The notes beneath the pieces were generated by a model. It ran no database searches. It had not been told where the DNA came from and saw only the letters and a list, made by a program, of their open reading frames with translations. This document shows positions 18,288 to 26,987 of a stretch of 64,000 nt of DNA, in pieces. Made by a program: the position numbers and the translations under genes. Positions within the stretch are counted from its first letter, which is position 1, and each line of letters begins with the position of its first letter. The stretch is from CAVSRC01 sp963732845 (GTDB lineage Bacteria; Pseudomonadota; Alphaproteobacteria; Rhizobiales; Kaistiaceae): the NCBI GenBank assembly GCA_963732845.1, contig CAVTBE010000021.1:124001-188000 (forward strand). Reading direction: 5' to 3'.

Positions 18288-19022
18288 ATGGCCATCGTCG
18301 ACCTCGCCAATCCGACCCGTTTCCTCGGCTATTCCGGCCGGGCGCTGCCGCTCCTGTGGGGGGCGGCGCTGCTGCTGCTCGCCGTCGGGCTCTACCTTTC
18401 CTTCTTCGAGGCGCCGCCGGACTACCAGCAGGGCGAGACGGTGCGCATCATGTTCATCCACGTGCCGGCGGCCTGGCTGTCGATGCTCGCCTATGGGGTA
18501 ATGGCGGTGGCGGCGCTCGGCACGCTGGTGTGGCGCCATCCGCTGGCCGATGTGACGGCGAAGAGCGCGGCGCCGCTCGGCGCCGCCTTCACCTTCATCG
18601 CGCTGGTTACCGGCTCGCTGTGGGGCAAGCCGATGTGGGGCACCTGGTGGGTGTGGGACGCGCGGCTGACATCGGAACTGGTGTTGCTTCTGATGTATCT
18701 CGGCCTGATCGCACTGTGGCAGGCGATGCCGGATCCCGGCCGCGCGGCGCGGGCGGCGGCGGTGCTGACCCTGGTCGGCACCATCAACCTGCCGATCATC
18801 AAGTTTTCCGTCGAGTGGTGGAACACGCTGCACCAGGGCGAGAGCATCTTCCTGGCAGGCGGGCCGACCATCGACATCACCATGCTGGTGCCGCTCTTCG
18901 TGATGATGGGCGCGATGACGCTGATGTTCGCAGCGTTGCTTGCCATGGCCATCCGCAACGAGATCCTGCGCCGGCGCGTGCGCACGCTGGAGATCGCCGC
19001 CGCCTCCGGGGCCGGAGGCTGA
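18288..19022 (+). CDS. ccmC: Heme exporter/handling protein CcmC
   Basis: A 244-residue six-helix membrane protein with the tryptophan-rich heme-binding motif WGTWWVWD at 117-124 and flanking His in FIHVPAAW (about 58) and in EWWNTLHQG, the heme ligands of the family. CcmC loads heme onto CcmE. It starts a second ccm block, ccmC-ccmD-ccmG, 210 bp after the start codon of the divergent small secreted gene. Confidence 0.96.
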   Translation: MAIVDLANPTRFLGYSGRALPLLWGAALLLLAVGLYLSFFEAPPDYQQGETVRIMFIHVPAAWLSMLAYGVMAVAALGTLVWRHPLADVTAKSAAPLGAAFTFIALVTGSLWGKPMWGTWWVWDARLTSELVLLLMYLGLIALWQAMPDPGRAARAAAVLTLVGTINLPIIKFSVEWWNTLHQGESIFLAGGPTIDITMLVPLFVMMGAMTLMFAALLAMAIRNEILRRRVRTLEIAAASGAGG

Positions 19023-19027
19023 GCGGC

Positions 19028-19192
19028 ATGTGGGATCATGCCGGTTTCATCATCGCCGCCTATCTGGTGACCGTGGTCGTGGTCGTCGCCATGATCGGCT
19101 GGATCATCCTCGACGGCCGGCTGCAGCGGCGCCGGCTGGCTGAGCTGGAAGCCCGCGGCATCCGCCGCCGCTCCGAGACGGGGAAGCCATGA
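19028..19192 (+). CDS. ccmD: Heme exporter protein CcmD
   Basis: A 54-residue protein with one membrane helix (AGFIIAAYLVTVVVVVAMIGWII) followed by the basic LQRRRLAELEARGIRRRS, the usual CcmD layout. CcmD stabilises the CcmABC/CcmE complex and helps release holo-CcmE. It lies 5 bp after ccmC and its stop overlaps the next start (ATGA at 19189). Confidence 0.9.
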   Translation: MWDHAGFIIAAYLVTVVVVVAMIGWIILDGRLQRRRLAELEARGIRRRSETGKP

Positions 19193-19794
19193 GCGAGGCC
19201 GGCGAGACAAAGCCGACCCCGGCGTCCGCTCCGCGGCCGCGCTTCCGGCCGGTCATGCTGCTGCCGCTGGCCCTGTTCGCGGGGCTGGCGATGATCTTCC
19301 TGCTGCGGCTGGAATCGCGTGACGGGCCGGACGTCGTGCCCTCGGTGCTGATCGGCAAGCCGGCGCCGGACTTCTCCCTGCCGGCGCTCGCCGGGTCGAG
19401 CGTGCCGGGCCTCAGCCGCGCCGATCTCGACGGTCACCTGACGCTGGTCAACATCTTCGCTTCCTGGTGCGTGCCCTGCCGGCAGGAGCACCCGGTGCTG
19501 GAGATGATCGCCAAGGACGCGCGTATCCGGCTGGTCGGCATCGACTACAAGGACAAGCCGGAAAACGCGCTGGCTTTGCTCAACGACCAGGGCAATCCCT
19601 ATGCGGCCATCGGCGTCGATGCGTCCGGGCGCACCTTCATCGACTGGGGCGCCTACGGCGTGCCGGAGACCTATCTGGTGGGGCCCGATGGCATCATCGC
19701 CAAGAAATATATCGGCCCGCTGACCGAAGAGGCGGTGGCCAAGGACCTCATGCCGGAAATCGCCAGGATGCTGAGCAAGGGCGCCGGGACCTGA
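19189..19794 (+). CDS. ccmG: Cytochrome c biogenesis thioredoxin CcmG/DsbE
   Basis: A 201-residue membrane-anchored thioredoxin. An N-terminal helix spans about residues 23-40, then comes the TlpA/DsbE domain with VLIGKPAPDFSLPAL and active site WCVPC at 93-97, plus the cis-Pro region GVPETYLVGPDG. It reduces apocytochrome c or CcmH so heme can be attached. It overlaps ccmD by 4 nt. Confidence 0.95.
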   Translation: MSEAGETKPTPASAPRPRFRPVMLLPLALFAGLAMIFLLRLESRDGPDVVPSVLIGKPAPDFSLPALAGSSVPGLSRADLDGHLTLVNIFASWCVPCRQEHPVLEMIAKDARIRLVGIDYKDKPENALALLNDQGNPYAAIGVDASGRTFIDWGAYGVPETYLVGPDGIIAKKYIGPLTEEAVAKDLMPEIARMLSKGAGT

Positions 19795-19800
19795 CCGCGT

Positions 19801-20451
19801 TCAGGACTTGTCGGTCTCTTCGGCGATCGTGTGCTTGTTAATGAGCGGCATCTGCGCCAGGGCGAAGACGAAGGTGAGCGGCAGGAAGCCGAAGACCTTG
19901 AAGGCAACCCAGGTGTCGGTAGAAACGCTGCGCCAGACGATCTCGTTGAGCACGGCGAGCGCAAGGAAGAACACACCCCAGCGGAAGGTGAGCTTGCGCC
20001 AGCCCTCGTCCGACAGCTTGAACATGGCGTCGAAGACGTAGCCGAGCAGCGAGCGGCCGAAGAGGAGGCCGCCGAGCAGCACCCCGCCGAACAGCACGTA
20101 GATGATCGTCGGCTTCATCTTGATGAAGGTGGCGTCGTGCAGCCACAGCGTCAGGGAGCCGAAGACAACGACGACGATGGCCGTGACGAAGGGCATCAGC
20201 GGCAGGCGGCGGGTGAGTGCATAGGAGATGGCGAGCGCCAGCACGGTCGTCACGATGAAGCTGGCGGTGGCGAAGAAGATCGGCCCGCCGAGGGCGCCGA
20301 TCAGCGGCCAGGTCTCGGCGAGCTTCTCGCCGCGCGCATTGGCGAAGAAGAAGATGAGCAGCGGCCCCAGCTCGAGCACCAGCTTGAGCCAGGGATTGAG
20401 CTTCTTCTCTTCGGCCGTGTGCGGTTCGTTGGGGGCGTGTTCGAATGCCAT
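19801..20451 (-). CDS. yciB: Septation protein A / YciB family (IspZ)
   Basis: A 216-residue inner membrane protein with five or six helices, starting after a polar N terminus with NPWLKLVLELGPLLIFFFAN, the YciB/IspZ hallmark. It also has LNEIVWRSVSTDTWVAFKVFGFLPLTFVFALAQMP. YciB is linked to septation and envelope synthesis. It is the last gene of the dapF-mtaB-ftsY-cupin-yciB run, 19 bp after the cupin gene, as FtsY-YciB neighbours are in many rhizobia. Confidence 0.93.
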   Translation of the reverse strand: MAFEHAPNEPHTAEEKKLNPWLKLVLELGPLLIFFFANARGEKLAETWPLIGALGGPIFFATASFIVTTVLALAISYALTRRLPLMPFVTAIVVVVFGSLTLWLHDATFIKMKPTIIYVLFGGVLLGGLLFGRSLLGYVFDAMFKLSDEGWRKLTFRWGVFFLALAVLNEIVWRSVSTDTWVAFKVFGFLPLTFVFALAQMPLINKHTIAEETDKS

Positions 20452-20470
20452 CGATCGGTCCTTGAGAACG

Positions 20471-20827
20471 TCATGCCAGCCGGCGCGGGGCGGCGGTGGC
20501 GGGGTCGCCGGAATTGGGCGTGCCGGTCGGCTCGATGAGGAGGATGTGGACCTCCTCATCGGCGACGGGCCGGTGCTCGACGCCCTTGGGTACGATGAAC
20601 ATCTCGCCGGGGCCGAGCGTCACCGTGCGGTCACGCAGCTCGATGGCAAGCCGGCCCTTGAGCACCAGGAAGAAGTCGTCGGTGTCGTCGTGCTTGTGCC
20701 AGACATAGGGTCCCTTGAGCTTGGCGACCATGATGTCGTGGCCGTTATATTCGGCCAGCGTCCGCGGGGCGAAGATGTCGCTGAAGGTCGAGAGCTTTTC
20801 CGCGAGGTTGATGGCGCCGTCGCTCAT
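20471..20827 (-). CDS. Cupin domain protein
   Basis: A 118-residue single cupin. Motif 1 is WHKHDDTDDFFLVLKGRL near residue 43 and motif 2 is LGPGEMFIVPKGVEHRP near residue 72; the His residues can bind a metal ion. It is close to the mannose-6-phosphate-isomerase-like cupins, but no substrate can be assigned. It sits 15 bp after ftsY, so it is probably co-transcribed with it. Confidence 0.86.
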   Translation of the reverse strand: MSDGAINLAEKLSTFSDIFAPRTLAEYNGHDIMVAKLKGPYVWHKHDDTDDFFLVLKGRLAIELRDRTVTLGPGEMFIVPKGVEHRPVADEEVHILLIEPTGTPNSGDPATAAPRRLA

Positions 20828-20842
20828 GATCGTGTCCTTCCT

Positions 20843-21865
20843 CTACAGGCCGGCGAGCGCGCGGGCAAAATCCTCCGCCGCGAAGGGTTCGAGATCGTCG
20901 ACGCCTTCGCCGACGCCGATGAAGTGCACCGGCAGGCCGTATTGCGCGGCAATCGCCACGAGGATGCCGCCGCGCGCGGTGCCGTCGAGCTTGGTCATGA
21001 CCAGGCCGGTGACGCCGGCTCGCTTGCCGAAGATGTCGACCTGGCTGACGGCGTTCTGGCCGGTGGTGGCGTCGAGCGTCAGCAGCACCGAATGCGGCGC
21101 GCTCGGATCGACCTTGCGGATGACGCGGATGACCTTTTCGAGCTCGGCCATCAGCGCGTCCTTGTTGTGCAGGCGCCCGGCGGTGTCGATGAGGAGCACG
21201 TCGGCGCCTTCGTCGCGCGCGGTCTCCAGCGCGTCATAGACGAGGCCGGCGGCGTCGGCGTTCGGGGCTCCCGAAACGACCGTTGCACCGGTGCGCTCGC
21301 CCCAGATCTTGAGCTGCTCGATGGCCGCGGCACGGAAGGTATCGCCGGCGGCGAGCACCACCGACCTGCCCTCGGCGCGGAGCTTTGCCGCAAGCTTGCC
21401 GATGGTGGTGGTCTTGCCGGTGCCGTTGACGCCGACGACGAGCACGACGTGGGGCTTTCGCGCCGGGTCGATGGCAAGCGGCCGGGCGACCGGCGCCAGC
21501 GTCCTGGTGATCTCTTGCGCCAGCACCGCCTTGACCTCGGCGTCGGTGATCTCCTTGTCGTAGCGGCCGGTGCGCAAGGCATCGGCGATCTTCGCCGCGG
21601 TGTCGGCGCCGAGATCGGCGCGGATCAGCATGTCCTCCAGCTCTTCCAACGCTTGCGTGTCGAGCTTGCGCTTGGTGAAGACCGAGGCGATCTGCTCCGA
21701 CAGTGCGCCGGAGGAGCGCGAGAGGCCGCTCTTCAGCTTCTGGAACCAGCTCTGGCGGGGCGCCGGTGCGGCGGGCGTGTCGCCCTGCGGCGATTGCGGC
21801 GGCGTCTCGTCCGCCACCGGGCGGCCGCCGCGCAGACGGCTGAAGAGGCCCTTGCCCTCCGCCAT
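20843..21865 (-). CDS. ftsY: Signal recognition particle receptor FtsY
   Basis: A 340-residue SRP-type GTPase. A short Pro/Gln-rich A region is followed by the N domain (FQKLKSGLSRSSGALSEQI) and the G domain: VVGVNGTGKTTTIGKLA (P-loop), DTFRAAAIEQL, LIDTAGRLHNK, TKLDGTARGG and the terminal GVGEGVDDLEPF. It receives Ffh-ribosome complexes at the membrane; ffh is also in this window. The ATG at 21865 overlaps the mtaB stop. Confidence 0.96.
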   Translation of the reverse strand: MAEGKGLFSRLRGGRPVADETPPQSPQGDTPAAPAPRQSWFQKLKSGLSRSSGALSEQIASVFTKRKLDTQALEELEDMLIRADLGADTAAKIADALRTGRYDKEITDAEVKAVLAQEITRTLAPVARPLAIDPARKPHVVLVVGVNGTGKTTTIGKLAAKLRAEGRSVVLAAGDTFRAAAIEQLKIWGERTGATVVSGAPNADAAGLVYDALETARDEGADVLLIDTAGRLHNKDALMAELEKVIRVIRKVDPSAPHSVLLTLDATTGQNAVSQVDIFGKRAGVTGLVMTKLDGTARGGILVAIAAQYGLPVHFIGVGEGVDDLEPFAAEDFARALAGL

Positions 21866-23133
21866 CAGGCTGCCTCGGGGAGGGCGGTGGCGATGAGCGC
21901 GCCGCCCTGGCGCCCCGTGATCACCGCCGGCACGATCGCGCCGGGCTCGCCGGAATCGATGGTCGCCTCGGTGAAGTGCTCGGTGCGGCCGCGCCCGTCG
22001 CGCTCGATCAGCACGCGCCGCGTGGCGCCCTGCTCGGCGGCGAGATGGGCGGCGAGCGCCGCCGCGCCCTTTTCGCGCAGGCGCTGGGCGCGGTCCTTGA
22101 CCAGCGCCCGGTCGAGCTGGGGCATGCGCGCGGCCGGCGTGCCGGGCCGCGGCGAGAAGGGGAAGACGTGGAGATGAGTCAGGCCGCAATCGTCGACGAT
22201 CGCCAGGCTGTTTTCGAACATCGCCTCGGTCTCGGTCGGGAAGCCGGCGATGAGGTCGGCGCCGAAAACGACGTCGGGGCGCAGGCGGCGCACCTCAGTG
22301 GCAAAGCGCACGGAGTCGGCGCGCAGGTGCCGGCGCTTCATGCGTTTCAGGATCATGTCGTCGCCGTGCTGGAGCGAGAGGTGCAAGTGCGGCATCAGCC
22401 GCTCCTCCTCGGCGATCAGGCGCATTAATTCGTCGTCCACCTCGATCGAATCGATGGAGGAGAGGCGCAGGCGCTTCAGCTCCGGCACATGGCGCAGGAT
22501 GGCGCGGACCAGCCTGCCAAGGCGGGGTGTGCCGGGCAGGTCGTGCCCCCAAGAGGTGATGTCGACGCCGGTCAGCACCACCTCGGCATAGCCGTTCTCG
22601 GCGAGCCGGCGGACCTGCTCGACGACGGCGCCGACCGGCACCGAGCGCGAATTGCCGCGGCCGTATGGGATGATGCAGAAGGTGCAGCGATGGTCACAGC
22701 CGTTCTGCACCTCGACGAAGGCGCGGGCGCGGCCGTCGAGCCCGTCGACGAGATGGCCGGCGGTCTCCTTGACCGACATGATGTCGTTGACGCGGACACG
22801 GGGTGTCCCGCGCAAGCCAAAATCGTAACTCGGCGCGGCGAGCTTCTCGGCATTGCCGAGCACGCGGTCGACCTCGGGCATGGCGGCGAAGGAGTCCGGA
22901 TCGATCTGGGCGGCACAGCCGGAAACGACGATTTGCGTCTCCGGGTCGTCGCGGCGGGCCTTGCGGATCGCCTGGCGGGCCTGGCGCACGGCCTCGGCCG
23001 TCACCGCGCAGGTGTTGACCAGGATCGCATTGCCCAGGCCGGCTTCCTCGGCGCGGCGGCGCATGACTTCCAATTCCAGCGTGTTCAGCCGGCAGCCAAA
23101 GGTGATGGTGCGGGGCGCGGTCCGGTTCTCCAT
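21865..23133 (-). CDS. mtaB: tRNA t6A37 methylthiotransferase MtaB
   Basis: A 422-residue radical-SAM methylthiotransferase. The N-terminal UPF0004 domain has TFGCRLNTLELEVM, NTCAVT and VSGCAAQ (three cluster Cys). The radical-SAM motif is NGCDHRCTFCIIPYGRGNSRS. The C terminus is TRAM-like. MtaB adds methylthio to t6A at tRNA position 37. The ATG at 23133 has GAGGTGGG before it and gives the family length; an ATG at 23187 that overlaps the dapF stop would add 18 residues. Confidence 0.92.
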   Translation of the reverse strand: MENRTAPRTITFGCRLNTLELEVMRRRAEEAGLGNAILVNTCAVTAEAVRQARQAIRKARRDDPETQIVVSGCAAQIDPDSFAAMPEVDRVLGNAEKLAAPSYDFGLRGTPRVRVNDIMSVKETAGHLVDGLDGRARAFVEVQNGCDHRCTFCIIPYGRGNSRSVPVGAVVEQVRRLAENGYAEVVLTGVDITSWGHDLPGTPRLGRLVRAILRHVPELKRLRLSSIDSIEVDDELMRLIAEEERLMPHLHLSLQHGDDMILKRMKRRHLRADSVRFATEVRRLRPDVVFGADLIAGFPTETEAMFENSLAIVDDCGLTHLHVFPFSPRPGTPAARMPQLDRALVKDRAQRLREKGAAALAAHLAAEQGATRRVLIERDGRGRTEHFTEATIDSGEPGAIVPAVITGRQGGALIATALPEAA

Positions 23134-23186
23134 CCCACCTCGATGCGGGGAGGCAGAGATGCTCGTGGCACGGCTTCCGTCGGCCA

Positions 23187-24071
23187 TCAGGCGGCGCCCC
23201 TGGCGGTGACCTGCCAGGCCAGCGTTTCGGGGTCGAGGGTGCCCTCGAACTCGGTCTCCACCGGTCCGGTCATCCAGACATGGCCATCGTCGCGCCACTC
23301 GATGACCAGCGGTCCGCCGGGGAGCGTGACCGTCACCCGGCGCTCGGTCAGCTTCTTGCGCGCAGCGGCGACGGCGGTGGCACAGGCGGCAGTGCCGCAG
23401 GCGCGGGTGATGCCGACGCCGCGCTCCCAGGTCCTCACCGTGATCGCCGTCGGCGAGACGACAGCGGCAAGCGAAATGTTGGCGCGCTCGGGAAAGATCG
23501 GATGGTTCTCAAGCAGCGGACCGAAGCGCTCGAGATCATAGGCGTTGACGTCATCGACCCAGAAGATGGCGTGCGGATTGCCCATGTTGACGACCGCCGG
23601 CGAGTGCAGGATCGGATCGTCGATCGGTCCGATCTGCAGCTCGATGGCGCGGGTATCGCGGAACTCTTCGGCCAGCGGAATCTCGTCCCAGCGGAAGCGC
23701 GGCTGGCCCATGTCGACGGTGATCAGTTCGGGCTGGCCGCTGTCGAAGGCCTTGAGCAGGCCGGCATTGGTCTCGATCGCGGCGCTCGGGCGGCCGGTCT
23801 CGCCCATGATCAGCCAGCCGACGCAGCGCGTGGCGTTGCCGCAGGCGTCAACCTCGCCGCCGTCGCGATTGTGGATGCGCATGAAGGCGTCGTCGCCGGC
23901 GGTGCGCGCCGGCTCGATGGTGATCATCTGGTCGAAGTTGAGCGCGTCGGCGGCGCCGAGCGTGCGAATCGCCTCCTCCGGCAGGCGCACGGGGGCGCGA
24001 CGGCCATCGAAGACGATGAACTCGTTGCCGAGGCCGTTCATCTTGCGGAAGGGGATTGCGCCGGCCGTCAT
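23187..24071 (-). CDS. dapF: Diaminopimelate epimerase
   Basis: A 294-residue PLP-independent epimerase turning LL-DAP into meso-DAP for lysine and peptidoglycan. It starts FRKMNGLGNEFIVFDGR. The catalytic Cys pair lies in DACGNATRCVGW (about residue 75) and GITRACGTAACATA (about residue 220). The ATG at 24071 is preferred over a TTG at 24101. It is the first gene of a leftward operon with mtaB, ftsY, cupin and yciB. Confidence 0.95.
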   Translation of the reverse strand: MTAGAIPFRKMNGLGNEFIVFDGRRAPVRLPEEAIRTLGAADALNFDQMITIEPARTAGDDAFMRIHNRDGGEVDACGNATRCVGWLIMGETGRPSAAIETNAGLLKAFDSGQPELITVDMGQPRFRWDEIPLAEEFRDTRAIELQIGPIDDPILHSPAVVNMGNPHAIFWVDDVNAYDLERFGPLLENHPIFPERANISLAAVVSPTAITVRTWERGVGITRACGTAACATAVAAARKKLTERRVTVTLPGGPLVIEWRDDGHVWMTGPVETEFEGTLDPETLAWQVTARGAA

Positions 24072-24341
24072 GGCAGCGGGTCCGAAACCAGATAAACCCA
24101 AAGTTTTCCGCCCCTATATGGCGGAGCCGGGGATAAATTGCCAGCCGTCTGAGACCATGTCACGGCACTGTCGCGCGGCTGACATCGCGTACTTCTAGCA
24201 ATAGCGATCACAATGGTTAACGTGCATTAATCAATTCGTTAACGGCGAGTAACCATTTGACAGGGCCCTGTCCAAGGCCGGCGCTTTTTTGCGCCGGCCT
24301 TTATTATCTGTGTCAGAAATCACGAGGCCGGCGTCAGCCCC
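24072..24341 (+). other. AT-rich, palindrome-containing non-coding region upstream of dapF
   Basis: No gene is visible. The region holds the dapF promoter side and, on the + strand, paired GGTTAACG (24215) / CGTTAACG (24237) repeats, a perfect 14-bp palindrome GACAGGGCCCTGTC (24259-24272) and a terminator hairpin at 24274-24306. A short rightward RNA ending there is possible. Confidence 0.5.
24274..24306 (+). terminator. Intrinsic terminator without an upstream gene
   Basis: A perfect 11-bp stem AAGGCCGGCGC / GCGCCGGCCTT with loop TTTTTT, followed by TATTAT. No rightward gene precedes it, and dapF runs the other way. Confidence 0.65.
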
Positions 24342-24434
24342 GTGACAAATCGCTCCGTCGGGACAGCCCCGCCGGCCCGTGATGGGGTCAGGCAATCGAG
24401 ATGGTCCGGTCCGCACCGGGCCGGGTTCGCGACC

Positions 24435-25898
24435 ATGCATACGCACGCTTCGCCGCGTCTTCGCGGTCTCTCCGGGTTCTGGCTGGCCCTGCTCTATGTG
24501 GCGGCGCTGACCGCTCCCCTGGTACTGGCCTATCTGTACGGGCGGTCGCATGCGCTGGCCTGGCGCGACGCGACCGCGGCGACCGGCATCGTCGCCGGCG
24601 TGGCGCTGGTGCTGCAATTCGTCACCTCTGGCCGCTTCGAGTTGCTGTCGGGTCGCATCGGCATCGATGTCACCATGGCCTTCCACAAATGGTCGGCGCG
24701 GGCGCTGCTGGTGATGGTCATCGTCCATCCGCTGACCTTCATCGTGCCGAACGTCATGGCCAATCCCTCCCGCATCCTCGATTGGCTGGCCTATCTGTTC
24801 TTCGACCGGCGCTTTCTGACGGGAACGATCTCCGGCGTGGCGACCATCCTGCTGGTGGTGATGGCGCTCTATCGCGAGAAGCTTGGGCGCTACGGCGTGT
24901 GGCGGGCAAGCCATGGCCTGCTGGCGCTGGCGGCGGTGGTCTTCCTGGTGCTGCATGTGCTGAAGGCCGGCCACTATGCGCGCGTCTTTCCGCTGGACGC
25001 GCTGTGGCCGCTGCTGGCCATCGTGGTGGTGGCAAGCGCGCTGGTGGTCTATGGCGACCGGGCGCTGCAGATGCTCCTGACGAAATGGCGGGTGGTCGGC
25101 AACGCCCGCGTTGCCGAGGGGCTGTGGGAGGTGACGCTTCAGCCGACGTCGGGCAAGGGCCTGCGTTACCGCGCCGGGCAGTTCGCCTGGATTGCCTTTG
25201 GTGGCCGACGCTTCCCCCTGTTCGACCACCCTTTCTCGATCGCCTCGGCCCCCTCGGCGGGCAGCGATCTCTCCTTCATCATCAAGGAATCGGGCGATTT
25301 CACCAATGGCATCAGCGCGGTTCCCCTGGGCACCAAGGTCGGCATCGATGCGCCGCATGGCAGCTTCATTCTGCCCGACGGCGGGCCCGGCGATCCGTTG
25401 TTGCTGGTCGCCGGCGGCGTCGGCATCGCGCCGATCCTCGGCATCCTGCGCGAACTCAAGGCGCGCGGCGACCGGCGGCCGGTGCGCCTGATCTATGCCG
25501 GCGCCCGGCCGCAGGGGATGATCGCGCCGGAGCGGATCGTGGCCGAAGCCGGCGGGCGCGAAGCCGGGGGGCCTGATCTCAAGGCGACCTTCCTGGCGGA
25601 AGAGGCCGGGACGGACTGGCAATACGGGCGCGGGCGGGTCACGCCGGCCGTCGTCGACGCGGCGCTTGCCGGCCTCGACCGGGGCAAGGTCACGGCGATG
25701 CTGTGCGGGCCGGGGGCGATGATGTGCGCCGTCTGCGATCTGTTGCGGGCGGCGGGTGTGCCGCTCGGCGCCGTCCGCTACGAACGCTTCGATTATGCCG
25801 ACGAGGCGCGCTCGACCAAGGATCGCAGGCTGCTGGCACAGTTCGCCGCCATCGGCGCGGCGGTTACCGCCGCAATCGTCGTCTTTGCGCTGGTCTGA
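24435..25898 (+). CDS. Ferric reductase-like membrane flavoprotein (NOX/FRE type)
   Basis: A 487-residue protein. Residues about 10-210 form six membrane helices with His pairs (FHKWSARALLVMVIVHP and ASHGLLALAAVVFLVLHVLK) that fit bis-heme b ligation in ferric reductase-like domains. The C-terminal FAD/NAD(P)H module has FDHPFSIASAP (FAD), GVGIAPILGILREL (nucleotide) and MLCGPGAMMCAVCDLLRAAG. It would pass electrons from NAD(P)H through FAD and heme to an acceptor such as Fe(III) or oxygen. A C-terminal membrane helix follows. The ATG at 24435 was chosen; a GTG at 24342 is possible. Confidence 0.85.
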   Translation: MHTHASPRLRGLSGFWLALLYVAALTAPLVLAYLYGRSHALAWRDATAATGIVAGVALVLQFVTSGRFELLSGRIGIDVTMAFHKWSARALLVMVIVHPLTFIVPNVMANPSRILDWLAYLFFDRRFLTGTISGVATILLVVMALYREKLGRYGVWRASHGLLALAAVVFLVLHVLKAGHYARVFPLDALWPLLAIVVVASALVVYGDRALQMLLTKWRVVGNARVAEGLWEVTLQPTSGKGLRYRAGQFAWIAFGGRRFPLFDHPFSIASAPSAGSDLSFIIKESGDFTNGISAVPLGTKVGIDAPHGSFILPDGGPGDPLLLVAGGVGIAPILGILRELKARGDRRPVRLIYAGARPQGMIAPERIVAEAGGREAGGPDLKATFLAEEAGTDWQYGRGRVTPAVVDAALAGLDRGKVTAMLCGPGAMMCAVCDLLRAAGVPLGAVRYERFDYADEARSTKDRRLLAQFAAIGAAVTAAIVVFALV

Positions 25899-25901
25899 CA
25901 G

Positions 25902-26201
25902 TCAACGGGCAAGCAGATAGGCGATGATGTCCTGGCGCATGGCGCCGTCGCTGGCGAAATGCGTGGCAAGGAAGCGGTCCAGCGCCTGGACCGTCTGTGG
26001 CTGGCTGGGGCTGAGGCCGACGGCGATGGCGTCGACGTTGCGGTGACAGCGGGCGCAGGTCCTGGCAAAGGCGGCGGCGCAGCGCGCCGCATCGCCGGAA
26101 ACGTCGTCGGCACCGGCGCCGTCGGTGACCAGGGATGAGGCTGCGACGGCGAGGAGCGCGGTGAGCGCCAGACGTGGGGCCAGACGTGGGGCATGTCTCA
26201 T
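25902..26201 (-). CDS. Small secreted c-type cytochrome-like protein
   Basis: A 99-residue protein with a signal peptide (ALTALLAVAASSLVTDGAGA) and a single CxxCH heme site in FARTCARCHRNVDAIA near residue 52. The C-terminal half DRFLATHFASDGAMRQDIIAYL resembles the last helix of small cytochromes, but no distal Met ligand of the usual kind is clear. It converges with the ferric-reductase-like gene with 3 bp between, and could be its periplasmic electron partner. That link is inferred. Confidence 0.75.
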   Translation of the reverse strand: MRHAPRLAPRLALTALLAVAASSLVTDGAGADDVSGDAARCAAAFARTCARCHRNVDAIAVGLSPSQPQTVQALDRFLATHFASDGAMRQDIIAYLLAR

Positions 26202-26350
26202 CGGAGACCTCCGTTCGCCGTGAGAATCGCATGCGATTTTGTCCGCATGGCGTCACGGCCGCCTCAAGACGAATTGAGTGGGGCGTGTTGGGCGATGGCT
26301 CCTATAGTCCGGCGACAAGAAGGAAGCGACAGATCCATGAGGAAGACGCC

Positions 26351-26944
26351 ATGCACGACCGGACAAACCGGGCGACGCGACGCCGGTTCCTGCTCTCGAC
26401 CGCGGCGGTCGCCGGCGTGGTCGGCCTTGGCGGCGTGCTCCGCTGGATCGGCGCGGCCGGGGCGAGCACGATCGTGACGAAGCCCGGCATGGTGACGGTT
26501 GTACGCTTCGCCGACAGCGGCGCCAGCCTCGGCGAGGAGACCGTGGCCAAGGTGGTCAAGAGCGAGGCGGAATGGCGCGCGCAGCTCTCCGACCTCGCCT
26601 TCCAGGTCACCCGGCAGGAAGGCACGGAACGGGCCGGCACCGGCGAATACGTTCATAACCACGACAGCGGCCTCTATCGCTGTATCTGCTGCGATACGGC
26701 GCTGTACGATTCGGAGACCAAGTTCGATTCGGGCACTGGCTGGCCGAGCTTCTGGCAGCCGATCGCGAGCCAGAACGTGATCGAGACCCAGGATCACGGC
26801 TTTGGCATGGTGCGCACGGCGGTTTCCTGCGCGCGCTGCGAAGCCCATCTCGGTCATGTCTTCAACGACGGGCCGCAGCCGACGGGCTTGCGCTACTGCA
26901 TGAATTCGGTCGCGCTGAAATTCGTGCCGCGCGCCTCCGCGTGA
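26351..26944 (+). CDS. msrB: Tat-exported methionine-R-sulfoxide reductase MsrB
   Basis: A 197-residue MsrB with an N-terminal twin-arginine signal (ATRRRFLLSTAAVAGVVGLGG). The catalytic domain shows two zinc CxxC pairs (CICC and CARC), GTGWPSFWQPI, GHVFNDGPQPTGLRYCMNSVAL, and the catalytic Cys at about residue 183. It reduces the R form of methionine sulfoxide, here in the periplasm. msrA follows 43 bp later with its own membrane anchor, giving an extracytoplasmic MsrA/MsrB pair. Confidence 0.93.
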   Translation: MHDRTNRATRRRFLLSTAAVAGVVGLGGVLRWIGAAGASTIVTKPGMVTVVRFADSGASLGEETVAKVVKSEAEWRAQLSDLAFQVTRQEGTERAGTGEYVHNHDSGLYRCICCDTALYDSETKFDSGTGWPSFWQPIASQNVIETQDHGFGMVRTAVSCARCEAHLGHVFNDGPQPTGLRYCMNSVALKFVPRASA

Positions 26945-26987
26945 GGCGGGCGGCGATCTTGTTCACTCTCTCCCGATGGAGGTTCCC

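Noticed and set aside
23134..23187. N-terminal extension of MtaB to the ATG overlapping the dapF stop
   Set aside because: The ATGA overlap is attractive, but the extension is unlike the family and the ATG at 23133 has a much better ribosome site.
24231..25622. 463-codon leftward frame rich in His/Gln/Arg
   Set aside because: It is antisense to the ferric-reductase-like gene, which has clear FAD and NAD motifs.
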